Source: Streptomyces lanatus (lineage in GTDB: Bacteria; Actinomycetota; Actinomycetes; Streptomycetales; Streptomycetaceae). Taken from it: DNA of 64,000 bases. The stretch spans positions 133,639-197,638 of the forward strand of contig NZ_BNBM01000004.1 in NCBI RefSeq assembly GCF_014655715.1. The letters are read 5' to 3'. How positions within the stretch are numbered: the first letter of the stretch is position 1; each line of letters begins with the position of its first letter. Position numbers and translations under genes: made by a program. The notes under the pieces are model-generated. The model was not told the DNA's origin. It did not search any database and saw only the letters and a list, made by a program, of their open reading frames with translations. Below are positions 8,591 to 17,152 of the stretch, in pieces.

Positions 8591-9570
8591 GCACCGCGAC
8601 GGACGTACGCAACGTCATCGTCATCGGCTCCGGCCCCGCCGGATACACCGCCGCCCTCTACACCGCCCGCGCCTCGCTGAAGCCGCTGGTGTTCGAAGGC
8701 GCGGTCACGGCCGGCGGCGCGCTGGTGCAGACGACCGAGGTGGAGAACTTCCCCGGCTTCCCGGGCGGCATCATGGGCCTGGAGCTCATGGACAACATGC
8801 GGGCCCAGGCCGAACGCTTCGGCGCCGAGCTGGTCCCCGACGACATCGTCGCCGTCGACCTCACCGGCGAGGTGAAGACCGTCACAGACAGCGCGGGTAC
8901 GGTCCACCGGGCCAAGGCCGTGATCGTGGCGACCGGCTCGCAGCACCGCAAGCTCGACCTCCCGGGTGAGGACGCGCTCTCCGGCCGTGGAGTGTCGTAC
9001 TGCGCGACCTGCGACGGCTTCTTCTTCCGCGAGCACGACATCGTGGTCGTCGGAGGCGGCGACACGGCGATGGAGGAAGCCACCTTCCTCTCCCGCTTCG
9101 CCCGCTCCGTGACGATCGTCCACCGCCGCGACACCCTGCGCGCCTCCAGGACGATGCAGGACCGCGCCTTCGCCGACCCCAAGATCTCCTTCGCCTGGAA
9201 CCGTGAGGTCGCCGAGATCCACGAGGACGGCGGCAAACTCGCCGGGCTCACCCTGCGCGACACCGTCACCGGCGACACCTCCCACCTACCGGCCACCGGC
9301 CTCTTCGTCGCGATCGGCCATGACCCGCGTACCGACCTGGTCACCGGCCAGCTGGACCTGGACGAGGAGGGCTACCTCAAGGTCGCCTCCCCCTCCACCC
9401 GCACCAACATCCCCGGCGTCTTCGGCGCCGGTGACGTGGTCGACCACACCTACCGCCAGGCCATCACCGCGGCGGGCTCCGGCTGCGCGGCCGCGCTGGA
9501 CGCGGAGCGGTACCTCGCCGCCCTCAGCGACACCGACGCCGCGGGCGAACCGGCCGTAGCAGCCGTCTGA
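8587..9570 (+). CDS. trxB: Thioredoxin reductase
   Basis: A 327-residue flavoprotein that passes electrons from NADPH to thioredoxin. The FAD motif [17 protein letters not shown] lies at residues 12-28, the redox pair CATC at 139-142, the NADPH motif [13 protein letters not shown] near 155-167, and the C-terminal FAD motif GVFGAGDV near 283. Length is normal. ATGA overlap with arsC shows translational coupling; a thioredoxin reductase named ArsT occupies this place in the pHZ227 cluster. Here it recycles ArsC through the following thioredoxin. Confidence 0.93.
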   Translation: MSTATDVRNVIVIGSGPAGYTAALYTARASLKPLVFEGAVTAGGALVQTTEVENFPGFPGGIMGLELMDNMRAQAERFGAELVPDDIVAVDLTGEVKTVTDSAGTVHRAKAVIVATGSQHRKLDLPGEDALSGRGVSYCATCDGFFFREHDIVVVGGGDTAMEEATFLSRFARSVTIVHRRDTLRASRTMQDRAFADPKISFAWNREVAEIHEDGGKLAGLTLRDTVTGDTSHLPATGLFVAIGHDPRTDLVTGQLDLDEEGYLKVASPSTRTNIPGVFGAGDVVDHTYRQAITAAGSGCAAALDAERYLAALSDTDAAGEPAVAAV

Positions 9571-9590
9571 CCTGCTCCTGGGACACCGTC

Positions 9591-9902
9591 CTGGCTCTCA
9601 AGAACGTCACCGAGGACTCCTTCGAACAGGACGTCCTCAACAGCGACAAGCCGGTACTGGTCGACTTCTGGGCCGCCTGGTGCGGCCCCTGCCGCGAGAT
9701 CGCCCCCTCGCTGGAAGCGATCGCCGCCGAGCACGGCGACAAGATCGAGATCGTGAAGCTCAACATCGATGAGAACCCGGCCATCGCCGCCCGCGACGGC
9801 GTCATGTCCATCCCGACGCCGCACCTCTACAAGGGCGGCGAGGTCGTGCAGACCATCGTTGGCGCCAAGGCCGAGGCCGCTCTGGAGCGCGAACTCGCCT
9901 GA
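9591..9902 (+). CDS. trxA: Thioredoxin, no canonical start codon
   Basis: A 103-residue thioredoxin fold with the active site WCGPC (Cys31, Cys34) and the cis-proline in MSIPTPHLYKGGEV; the family usually has TLNLY where this has TPHLY. The frame runs in phase from CTG at 9591 (Leu-Ala-Leu-Lys-Asn) to TGA at 9902. No ATG, GTG or TTG occurs in this frame upstream for over 100 bp, and no good ribosome site is visible. It starts 20 bp after trxB. Either the CTG is used by coupling from trxB or a mutation has removed the start. If translated, it is the electron donor of ArsC. Confidence 0.75.
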   Translation: MALKNVTEDSFEQDVLNSDKPVLVDFWAAWCGPCREIAPSLEAIAAEHGDKIEIVKLNIDENPAIAARDGVMSIPTPHLYKGGEVVQTIVGAKAEAALERELA

Positions 9903-9913
9903 CACCTCACGCC

Positions 9914-9938
9914 GGTGGGGTGCCCACAGCACCCCACC
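9914..9938 (+). terminator. Hairpin terminator after trxA
   Basis: Perfect 10-bp stem GGTGGGGTGC / GCACCCCACC with loop CCACA, 11 bp after the trxA stop. It closes the arsC-trxB-trxA operon, though the next frame begins only about 40 bp later. Confidence 0.6.
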
Positions 9939-9974
9939 CGTCCTCTCTCCGATTCCTTCGACGGAGGTATCCCG

Positions 9975-11100
9975 GTGGGCGGCAAGCGCATCGTCGCCAT
10001 CGGCGGCAGCGACGCCGGCATCAGCGCCGCTCTGCGCGCCCGCGAACTGGATCCCGACAGCGAGGTCACCGTGGTCGTGGCCGACGCCTACCCGAAATTC
10101 TCCATCTGCGGCATCCCGTACCACGTCTCCGGCGAGGTCGGCCACTGGAGCGACCTCGCCCACCGCACCCTCGCCGAACTCAAGGCCACCGGCATACTGG
10201 TGCACACCGACACCCTCGCCACCGGCATCGACGTGACCGGCAAACAGCTGACCCTGCGCGACGCCGAGGGCCGTACCGATCAACTGCCGTACGACGCACT
10301 GATCGTCGGCACCGGAGCCGTCAGCGCCCGCCCGCCGATCGCAGGCCTGTCCGGGTCCGACGCACTCGGCCCGCAGGACGGTGTCCACCTGCTGCACAGC
10401 ATGGGCGACACGTTCGCGTTCATGCAGAGTCTCGCCGAGCGCCGCCCCAAGTCGGTCGTCGTGATCGGCGCGGGCTACATCGGCCTGGAGATGGCCGAGG
10501 CCCTGACCACCCGCGGCCTGAAGGTCACCCAGATCGAGGCCCTGCCCGAAGTCCTGCCCACCGTCGATGTGGAACTCGGCGCTCTCGTGCACGACGAACT
10601 CGCCGCGCACGGCGTCGAGGTCATCACCGGCACCCAGGTCTCGGCGATCACCCGCGCCCCGGCTGGAGACCTGCTGCACGTCCACGCCGCGGGCCCCGGC
10701 GGCGCAGCCTTCACCCGGGGCACCGAGCTCGTCCTGGTCATCGTCGGCGTACGCCTCGGCGCCAAGGGCGCGATCGACGTCGACGAGTACATGCGCACCT
10801 CCCTACCCGACGTATATGCGGCCGGCGACTGCGCCGTCACCCACCACCGCCTCCTCGGAAAGACCTGGCTGCCCTCAAGACCACCGCTCACAAGCAGGGC
10901 CGCATCGCGGGCGAGAATGCACTTGGCGGTACCCGTTGGTTCGCCGGCAGCCTCGGCACCCAGGTCGTCAAGGTCTTCGATCTGGTCGCCGCCCGCACCG
11001 GCCTGCGCGACGCCGAGGCGCAATCCGCGGGAAGAGGCTGGACTCAGGCCACCACCGCCAGCCGTCCCGTGGTCCGCGCTCACCCCTGCGAGCGCAGAAC
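9975..11100 (+). pseudogene. FAD-dependent pyridine nucleotide-disulfide oxidoreductase, frameshifted and truncated
   Basis: The GTG at 9975 follows ACGGAGGT. The frame encodes RIVAIGGSDAGISAALRARE (FAD), FSICGIPYHVSGEV with the conserved Cys of the CoA-disulfide-reductase/NADH-oxidase group, VVIGAGYIGLEMAEAL (NAD) and PDVYAAGDCAVTHHRLLGKTW. Near 10865-10885 the frame breaks, and the family sequence TTAHKQGRIAGENALGG continues in another frame to about 11070 (LRDAEA...TTASRP). The C-terminal dimerisation domain is gone, with IS5 debris right behind. The gene is dead or makes a product lacking its dimer interface. It probably once belonged to the arsenic/thiol operon. Confidence 0.75.
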
Positions 11101-11134
11101 CCAGCCTGAAGGGCCTGGACAGCACGGCGTACCT

Positions 11135-11625
11135 ATAACGTTCCAGGGCACACGACGCCGGCCCCGGAGAAGATCGTGATCACCCCCAGGCCGGAAAAGT
11201 GTGCCGGCCTTGCGTCCGTAGCACCGGTGCAGCCGTCAAGCCGCGCAAAGGCGCGTTCGATGCTCCAGAGGTGGCGCCCCAGTCGCTTGGAGTCCCCCAC
11301 GCCCATGCGGGTGATGCGCTCGGTGACGCCACGTCCACGTAACCGCTGCAGCAGGTGAGGCCGTCGCATGAACCACCGATGGGCCGTTGCCCCCTGAGAG
11401 CCCGAAAGACGCTCCCGCCAGTTGCTGCCACGTACAGCCCCACATCGCAACGAACACCACCGCCGCCATGACCTCCCGGCCGTCACGCCGACGCCGACCA
11501 CCCATGAGCCCACGACAGCACCTCAGGCACCACCTTCAGGAACAGCTCCCACAGCCCATCCGGCACCAACCCCACCAGAAGCCCCACGGCCAGCTCCGCC
11601 TACGGCGCTCACCGGAACACACGGT
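11135..11625 (-). mobile_element. IS5-family transposase remnant
   Basis: Read on the minus strand in shifting frames, it encodes LVPDGLWELFLKVVPE (near 11530-11580), REVMAAVVFVAMWGCTWQQL and GATAHRWF. After an internal gap it continues GVTERITRMGVGDSKRLGRH, LWSIERAFARL and HFSGLGVITIF (to about 11170). These are the N-terminal, HTH-like and C-terminal parts of an IS5-type transposase. The central DDE region is deleted and several frameshifts are present. No terminal repeats were recognised. It abuts the broken end of the oxidoreductase gene and probably caused that truncation. Confidence 0.7.
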
Positions 11626-11772
11626 CTCAGTCCATACCGCCCGGAGCCAACGGCAGACTGTGGTCAGCATGCCGCCCCGGCAGGCGATCTCGCGGCTGCT
11701 GCCGAGCATGGGAACTGTCCGAATGCGCCGCCGCGAGGCGGCCGGTGCCATGGTGAGTGGCTCCGCCCTCGG

Positions 11773-12663
11773 TCATCCGGCGGCCGCCACGAGGGCTGCC
11801 GTGAGGAGCGCAGGGGGACCGTCCAGCGTGTCGCTGTGCAGGGCCTCGACGCGGTGCACCAATCGTGGTGCGGAGACCGGGACCGCGCTGATGCCGGGCG
11901 CGCCTTTGATCACCGGCCGAGGCAGCAGCGCGAGTCCGAGGCCTGCGGCGATGAGCGTGATGAGTCCGCGCACGTCGCCTCCTTCGTAGCGCAGGGACGC
12001 GCGGTGACCGTCGGCTCCGCTCGCGGTGCGCAACTGCCTCAGCGGTATGGCAGTGTCGGGTGCGTCGATCCACCGTGCGTCGGCGAGGTCGGCCAAGCGC
12101 AGACCGGCCCGGTCGGCCAGGGGATGCTGGGCGGGCAGTGCCACGGCAAGCGGGTGTTCGGCGACGGCTGTCGCCCTGAGCAGGCCGGCATCGGGGAGAT
12201 GGAGCGGGTCGTTGGGGGCGGCCATTCCGTCGACCAGGCCGAGGTCCAGGGCAGCGGTCGCGACGTCGCGGGTGAGGGCTTCGCGGCCGAGGACACGCAC
12301 TGTCACCTCCAATCGGGGCTGCGATCGGCGCACTTCTGCGAGCGTCCCGGTGAACTGCCGCGTCATGGCCAGCGGTGAGACTCCGATGACGATGCGGGCG
12401 GCGGGTGCCACGGTCAGGCGCGCGATATCCGCGCGGGCGGCGTCCAATCGCAGCAGCAGTGGCCCGGCGTGCTCGAGCAGCCGGGTACCGACGCCGGTCG
12501 GAGTGACCGGGCGCCGGTGCAGGAGGACCGCTCCGAGGTCGCTTTCGAGTGCGGCGATGTGCTGGGACACCGCCGACTGCGTGTAACCCAGTTCGCGAGC
12601 CGCCCGGGAAAAGGAAGCGCAGCGGGCCACGGCCACGAACGTGCGCAGAAGGTGCGGATCCAT
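11773..12663 (-). CDS. LysR family transcriptional regulator
   Basis: A 296-residue regulator. The N-terminal HTH covers residues 1-60 (HLLRTFVAVARCASFSRAAR, GYTQSAVSQHIAALE). The substrate-binding domain covers about 88-290 (IVIGVSPLAMTRQF). The start is MDPHLL at 12663, the usual LysR beginning; the frame extends 10 codons further but without a ribosome site. It is divergent from the amidotransferase gene, with 76 bp between starts, and is its likely regulator. Confidence 0.88.
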   Translation of the reverse strand: MDPHLLRTFVAVARCASFSRAARELGYTQSAVSQHIAALESDLGAVLLHRRPVTPTGVGTRLLEHAGPLLLRLDAARADIARLTVAPAARIVIGVSPLAMTRQFTGTLAEVRRSQPRLEVTVRVLGREALTRDVATAALDLGLVDGMAAPNDPLHLPDAGLLRATAVAEHPLAVALPAQHPLADRAGLRLADLADARWIDAPDTAIPLRQLRTASGADGHRASLRYEGGDVRGLITLIAAGLGLALLPRPVIKGAPGISAVPVSAPRLVHRVEALHSDTLDGPPALLTAALVAAAG

Positions 12664-12739
12664 GGCTATCAGTATCGCTAATGGAAGGGTCATGCATCAT
12701 CGTTGGTGCTGTACTTGGTTGCCCGGTCAGGATGTCCAC

Positions 12740-13483
12740 ATGCCTGAGCTTGAGACCTTCCCGACGGCCCGCGTCGCCCTGGTGGGCGACCGTTCGCCCA
12801 GCGTCCGCGCCCACACCCGTATCCCTGCTCTCCTCGAAGCACTCGCCCAGCATGATCAGTTGGTCCTGGACGCCTACTGGATCCCGACCGAGGACGCTGA
12901 ATCCGCCGGTGCCCTCAACGGATTCGATGCCATCTGGCTGGTGCCCGGCAGCCCGTATCGCAGCGAAGCCGGAGCACTCGCGGCGCCTCGCTCGGCTCGC
13001 GAGCAAGGGATCCCGTTTCTCGGCACCTGCGGCGGCTTTCAGCACGCCGTCCTGGAGTTCGCGCGCGACGTGTGCGGACTCACCGGCGTCAACCACGCGG
13101 AGAACCGGCCGGAAGCGGAGGACCTGCTGATCGTCCCGCTGGCATGCTCCCTGGTCGGTCACGAAGGGGCGGTCAAGGTGGAGGCGGGGTCCTTGGCGGA
13201 ACGTGTCCTGGGGGCTGAGCGGACCGTCGAGCGCTACCACTGCTCTTACGGCACCAGCCCGGCCTATCTGGACGTGCTACGTGCGCACGGCCTGCGCTTC
13301 AGCGGCGTCGACGAGGCGGGCGATGTGCGCGTCGCCGAGCTGCCGGGGCACCCGTTCTTCCTCGCCACCCTGTTCCAGCCCGAACTCACGGGAGACGGCA
13401 CCCGGCCCCATCCGATCATCCGCGCGCTGGCCTCCGCAGCGGTCGAGCGTGCCACCAAGCGATCGGCGCGAGCGTTCGCCTGA
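12740..13483 (+). CDS. CTP-synthase C-terminal-like class I glutamine amidotransferase
   Basis: A 247-residue stand-alone glutaminase domain related to the C-terminal half of PyrG, of the group named CTP synthase C-terminal region-related (seleno)protein. The nucleophile motif is LGTCGGFQHAVLE with Cys97; some family members carry selenocysteine there. Where PyrG has His-Pro-Glu of the catalytic triad, this protein has LFQPEL (Gln213-Pro-Glu215), so normal glutaminase activity is doubtful. There is no synthetase domain. The start at 12740 begins the family homology. It is divergent from the LysR gene. Its substrate is unknown. Confidence 0.8.
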   Translation: MPELETFPTARVALVGDRSPSVRAHTRIPALLEALAQHDQLVLDAYWIPTEDAESAGALNGFDAIWLVPGSPYRSEAGALAAPRSAREQGIPFLGTCGGFQHAVLEFARDVCGLTGVNHAENRPEAEDLLIVPLACSLVGHEGAVKVEAGSLAERVLGAERTVERYHCSYGTSPAYLDVLRAHGLRFSGVDEAGDVRVAELPGHPFFLATLFQPELTGDGTRPHPIIRALASAAVERATKRSARAFA

Positions 13484-13801
13484 TCCCAGCCGATCATGGC
13501 ACTCGTCACGCACTCAGCGAGGGCGCACAGCAGCGATCACCCTCCTGCGACAGGAAGTCCAGAAAGCGAAAGACGCTGTCGCAGGCCGGCCCAGGGGAGA
13601 AACTGCCGCACCGGCCCCGCTGGCAGAGGACACTCAACCAGTGGCTCCTGCCGCCTCGTACGCCACCCCCTCTCCCTCAACCCCGACGCCCTCGATCCGG
13701 GGCCCGTCTTCGACCGTGCCGTCGCCTGGCTGAGGTGCCGGACGGCCATCGGGCGATGGACGACCGATCGGCGCTGACTGTGCGCATCACCCTCGTTGAT
13801 G
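13484..13801. other. 318-bp intergenic region with no recognised feature
   Basis: This gap lies between the amidotransferase and the convergent DUF2461 gene. Open frames exist on both strands but have no ribosome sites or family resemblance. No strong hairpin was seen. Confidence 0.4.
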
Positions 13802-14434
13802 TCAGGCGGCGCGCTTCACGTGGCGGACCAGCCACATCAGCAGGGCGTCCAGGTCGGCTGCGGCCGAGAGGATCCGGTCGACCGCTTCGGGGGTGTGCAG
13901 CCACTCTTCGCAGCCGAGGAGACGGGCGGCGATCAACGAACGGTGGCGCAGCAGGTCGCTACGGGGGTGGTCCGTCGGGTAGCCGCGCGGGGGGCGTTTC
14001 ATCATGTCCCCGGAGATGTCGTAGCCCTTCTTCCGTACCTCCTCGACGATGGCGGACAGTTCGCGGCCGCTCCCCTCGGAGGCGACGGCTCTGCGGAACA
14101 TGTCCACCTGGCCGGGATCGGGGTACCACCAGGCGCCCTGGATGCGTAGGCCGTCGAGGTCGAACCGGAGACCGATCTCGATCTTGCGGCCGAGCCGGAT
14201 CACCGCGCCCTGGTGCTGCCACCACCAGGAGTTGGTGCGGTAGTGCCAGACGGAGAAGTCCTCGTATCGGGGGTCGGTGTCCGCGATCTCGTTGAGGAGA
14301 GCGATCATCGGCTGCCGGACCAGGCGTTCACGGTCCGCTGCGCAGCGCTCGCGTGTCGCCTGAGCCGGTTCGCCCTGGAGCTGCCACAACACGTCCATGG
14401 CCCGTTCGGGCCAGCCGGTGAACTGTCCACGCAT
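13802..14434 (-). CDS. DUF2461 domain protein
   Basis: A 210-residue cytosolic protein of the DUF2461 family (TIGR02453). Characteristic stretches are SVWHYRTNSWWWQHQGAVI, RIQGAWWYPDPGQVDMFRRA and MMKRPPRGYPTDHPRSDLLRH. The family is rich in conserved Trp, Arg and Pro residues and has no established biochemical function. The start at 14434 (MRGQFTGW) is preferred to the 19-codon longer frame because family homology begins here. Confidence 0.75.
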   Translation of the reverse strand: MRGQFTGWPERAMDVLWQLQGEPAQATRERCAADRERLVRQPMIALLNEIADTDPRYEDFSVWHYRTNSWWWQHQGAVIRLGRKIEIGLRFDLDGLRIQGAWWYPDPGQVDMFRRAVASEGSGRELSAIVEEVRKKGYDISGDMMKRPPRGYPTDHPRSDLLRHRSLIAARLLGCEEWLHTPEAVDRILSAAADLDALLMWLVRHVKRAA

Positions 14435-14548
14435 GTGCGGAGGGTAGCTCACGCATGATCCGCGCGTGGGAGAGCGAGGCGGCACCCACATCAGATACCT
14501 GACACTGGCTCAGCAACGACATCCTTTTCATGGCACTGCAACGGCACT

Positions 14549-14719
14549 TCACACGGCCGCCTCCTCGCGACCGATACGGTGCCAGGCCCGGTACGTCCGC
14601 AGCAGCGCCTCCTGGGCCAGGTCCTCGGCACGCGCACCACCTCCGCCCGTCAGCAGTACGGCCGTACGCATCAGCGACCCGTAGCGCGCGGCCATGAACG
14701 CCGTGAACGAGGGTTCCAT
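14549..14719 (-). pseudogene. ECF sigma factor fragment (region 2 only)
   Basis: A 56-codon frame: EPSFTAFMAARYGSLMRTAV, LLTGGGGARAEDLAQEALL, RTYRAWHRIGREEAAV and stop. This is the region 2 helix pattern of SigE-type ECF sigma factors, where an intact protein would continue to region 4 at about 170 residues. Region 4, needed for -35 recognition, is absent, and what follows (14435-14548) shows no continuation in any frame. It is a truncated gene. Confidence 0.6.
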
Positions 14720-14736
14720 GCGGCAGGGGCAGGGGC

Positions 14737-14997
14737 TCAGGGAGCCGGCGTCCCCGGCCGGTTCTCAACCGGTGCCTGGGCGGTGGTGCCGGCGCCGCCG
14801 TCGTCCTTGAAGGGGAACAACATGATCACGGCCAGCCCGACCATGATGCTGCCGCCGAACGCCGTGCCGCCCGCTTTGACGCACTCGACACCCGGCTCAT
14901 CCATGGCATAGAGCATCAAGCCCCATACGAGGCCGACGATGATCGACAGCAGAACACTGAAAGCGAGGCAGATGAGTCGCTTCCGATTGGCGCTCAC
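14737..14997 (-). CDS. Small membrane protein of unknown function
   Basis: An 86-residue protein with two predicted membrane helices (about 8-30, CLAFSVLLSIIVGLVWGLM, and about 45-63, AFGGSIMVGLAVIMLF) and a short hydrophilic Ala/Pro/Gly tail. The start codon follows GGAAGGAAGA. I do not recognise the family. It lies 17 bp upstream of the sigma fragment on the same strand, a position often held by small membrane proteins linked to ECF sigma factors, but no anti-sigma motif is visible. Confidence 0.6.
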   Translation of the reverse strand: MSANRKRLICLAFSVLLSIIVGLVWGLMLYAMDEPGVECVKAGGTAFGGSIMVGLAVIMLFPFKDDGGAGTTAQAPVENRPGTPAP

Positions 14998-15383
14998 CGA
15001 TCTTCCTTCCTTGGTTGGAAGGCGACCGGTGGAGTTGGGTGCGAGAATCTCGACCGGCCACCACTTACTGAGGTGGACTCAGAGAAAACGCCGCCGTGAC
15101 AGCGCCTTCTCAACGGGTCGAGTTCTGTCGCAACCCCCGTCAGGACAAAACCGACTTCAAATTGTCTTCTTTCGACTTCACCGCGTCATCGTTGCGCGGT
15201 AACCGCCGACCAGCCTCTCGTCACCACCAACACCCCATGCCGGTGTGCCGAGTCCGCCACTGGGGCGGGATGCGAACAAGCCTAGGGGCTGTCCGACGTT
15301 GATCGCAATCATCGCGGCCACCCCGTCAACTGGCCTGGCGTTTACGGACGATGACGCTGTCGGGCTCCGCCGGAACGAGACGA
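14998..15383. other. Intergenic region of about 390 bp without a recognised gene
   Basis: It lies between the small membrane protein start and the terminator of the lipoprotein gene. GC is lower than in the neighbours around 15100-15200 (runs such as ttcaaattgtcttctttcg). Possible frames lack ribosome sites. It presumably holds the promoter of the 14737-14997 gene. Confidence 0.35.
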
Positions 15384-15415
15384 GTGCCGGTGCCACCGTG
15401 CGGTGGCACCGGCAC
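15384..15415 (-). terminator. Strong hairpin terminator after the lipoprotein gene
   Basis: A perfect 15-bp stem, GTGCCGGTGCCACCG / CGGTGGCACCGGCAC, with a 2-base loop, lies 13 bp beyond the stop of the leftward PASTA lipoprotein gene. Confidence 0.75.
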
Positions 15416-15428
15416 CGGTTTCCCGGCG

Positions 15429-16601
15429 TCAGCCGGCCGAATCCCCACCGGACAGGTCGCCCGGGTCGGAAGTGCCGGTGTCGGAGCCGTCGCCGCCGAA
15501 CTCACCGCTCCCGGCGGTGGCGCCGGCGTCCGTACCGCCGTCGGTGACCGTGGGGTCCGCAGTGACAGGCTCCCCGGTTCCGGAGGTGTCGCCGCTCGCC
15601 ACGGTCAGCGTCACCAGGGAGCCGCCGGAGGCTGAGGTCCCCGCCTCGGGGCTCTGGCCGATGACCGTGCCCGGCGCGGCCAAGTCGGTCGCTGCCTCGG
15701 TCGTGCCGACCTGGAATCCCTCGGCCTCCAGGGCCGCCGTCGCCTCGCTGAGAGGCCTGCCCTGTACATCGGGAACGGTGACCGTCTCCACCGTGTCCGA
15801 GGCCGAGGGCGAGACCGACTCCTCGCCCGGGTCCGGCACCTCCGGCAGGACCTCGTCGCCGGTGCCGTCGGAGCCGGCCTCTCGGGCCAGCCCGGTGTCC
15901 GGCTCCTCGACATCGACGAGTTGGTAGACCTCGACCGGCTCGTCCTCGGGCGCCGGCTTGACCTTGGCCACCTTCTTCGCGTCGTACGCCGGCCACTTCT
16001 TGTTGCGGTCGTCGAACTTCACGTCGGCCTTGTCGACGTCGTGCTCGAAGGAGGCCAGCGGGTTGCCGCAGCTGCACTGGACCGCCGGGCGCCCGAACTG
16101 GTCGACCAGGACGGCGATGCCCGCTTCCAGCAGCGCGTCGAAGGCCGTCCGCTTGCCCTTCTTCGCGTCGAAGTCATGGTTCTTGACCAGGGTGTCGGCG
16201 CGCAGCAGGACCGGCGTCAGCTTCTTCACGAAGCCCTTGATCTCGCCGACGCCGTCGAGTCCCTCGGCCGCGGCCCACTCCTCGGCCTTGCGCCGGTTCG
16301 ACGGCTTCTGAAGGAAGTCGACGAGTCCGGCCTTGTCACAGTGGCCGGCGTCCCGAGTCCCCCCGTACAGACCCGGGTCGTCGCCCCCGACCTCCCCGGC
16401 GAGGTAGGAGAGCGCCTCACCGATGGCGATGTCGGTGCCGAGCTTCTTGAAGAAGGGCGCCGCGGTCGGTACGCCGCGTGCGACGGCCCGTACGGCGGTC
16501 TTTCCCACCATGGCACCGCATCCCGTCGTCAGCAGGGCGAGGACGCCCACGACGACCACGAGCGCGACGGCCGCGCGCCCGCTCCCCCGTATGCGTTTCA
16601 T
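15429..16601 (-). CDS. Lipoprotein with DUF6777-like and PASTA domains
   Basis: A 390-residue exported lipoprotein. The signal peptide ends in the lipobox LTTG-Cys28. Residues about 73-185 match the DUF6777 pattern (DPGLYGGTRDAGHCDKAGLV ... VQCSCGNPL) of Streptomyces lipoproteins. Residues 273-335 form one PASTA domain (TVPDVQGRPLSEATAALEAE ... GTVIGQSPEAGT). An acidic, Gly/Thr/Asp-rich tail follows. PASTA domains bind peptidoglycan or muropeptides in PknB kinases and PBPs, so this protein probably sits on the outer membrane face in contact with the wall. It is monocistronic with its own terminator. The DUF6777 function is unknown. Confidence 0.8.
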   Translation of the reverse strand: MKRIRGSGRAAVALVVVVGVLALLTTGCGAMVGKTAVRAVARGVPTAAPFFKKLGTDIAIGEALSYLAGEVGGDDPGLYGGTRDAGHCDKAGLVDFLQKPSNRRKAEEWAAAEGLDGVGEIKGFVKKLTPVLLRADTLVKNHDFDAKKGKRTAFDALLEAGIAVLVDQFGRPAVQCSCGNPLASFEHDVDKADVKFDDRNKKWPAYDAKKVAKVKPAPEDEPVEVYQLVDVEEPDTGLAREAGSDGTGDEVLPEVPDPGEESVSPSASDTVETVTVPDVQGRPLSEATAALEAEGFQVGTTEAATDLAAPGTVIGQSPEAGTSASGGSLVTLTVASGDTSGTGEPVTADPTVTDGGTDAGATAGSGEFGGDGSDTGTSDPGDLSGGDSAG

Positions 16602-16767
16602 GATCTTCTCTCTGACTCCTTTTCCGGTCCGCCGTCCGGCGAACGGTCACGCCAGTGTGGGCGCCGGGCGGATGCGGGCACATCGTGGTCGGCACGGGAT
16701 CACCCGGGGGTGCGGATCCGTGCCCGCACGGATGACGGGGCCGGTGTTCGACGGCGACCATGGGGCC

Positions 16768-17139
16768 ATGCCGCGCACCGTGCTGATCGTCGACGACGAC
16801 CCGGGATTCAGAGCCGTGGCACGGGCGTTGCTGGAGGCGGACGGTGAGTTCGTCACTACGGAGGCGGGCTCGGGGGCCGAGGCTCTGGCCGCCGTCGCGC
16901 GGGAGCGGCTGGATGCGGTGCTGCTGGACATCGGGCTGTCCGGCGGGGACGGGTTCGAGGACGGCTTCGCCGTGTGCCGGGCCCTGGACGTGGTTGCCCC
17001 GGCGACGGCGGTGGTGCTCTGTTCGGCTCGGGAGGCCGAGTTGTACGGGGAGCGGATCGACGGGTCCCCGGCGGTGGGTTTCCTCGCCAAGGAGCGGTTG
17101 TCGGCGGCTGCGCTGACGCGGTTGGTCGCCGACGGGTGA
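16768..17139 (+). CDS. Stand-alone response-regulator receiver protein
   Basis: A 123-residue receiver domain without an output domain: LIVDDDPGFRAVARALLEAD (acidic pocket), LDAVLLDIGLSGGDG (phospho-acceptor Asp in LLDI), VVLCSAREAELY and FLAKERLSAA with the conserved Lys. The start at 16768 (MPRTVLIV) is chosen because the receiver begins there. It converges on the NarL regulator gene at 17153 with only 13 bp between stops. It may be a single-domain partner of that two-component system, but the orientation gives no proof. Confidence 0.8.
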   Translation: MPRTVLIVDDDPGFRAVARALLEADGEFVTTEAGSGAEALAAVARERLDAVLLDIGLSGGDGFEDGFAVCRALDVVAPATAVVLCSAREAELYGERIDGSPAVGFLAKERLSAAALTRLVADG

Positions 17140-17152
17140 CGGTGAACGGGAG

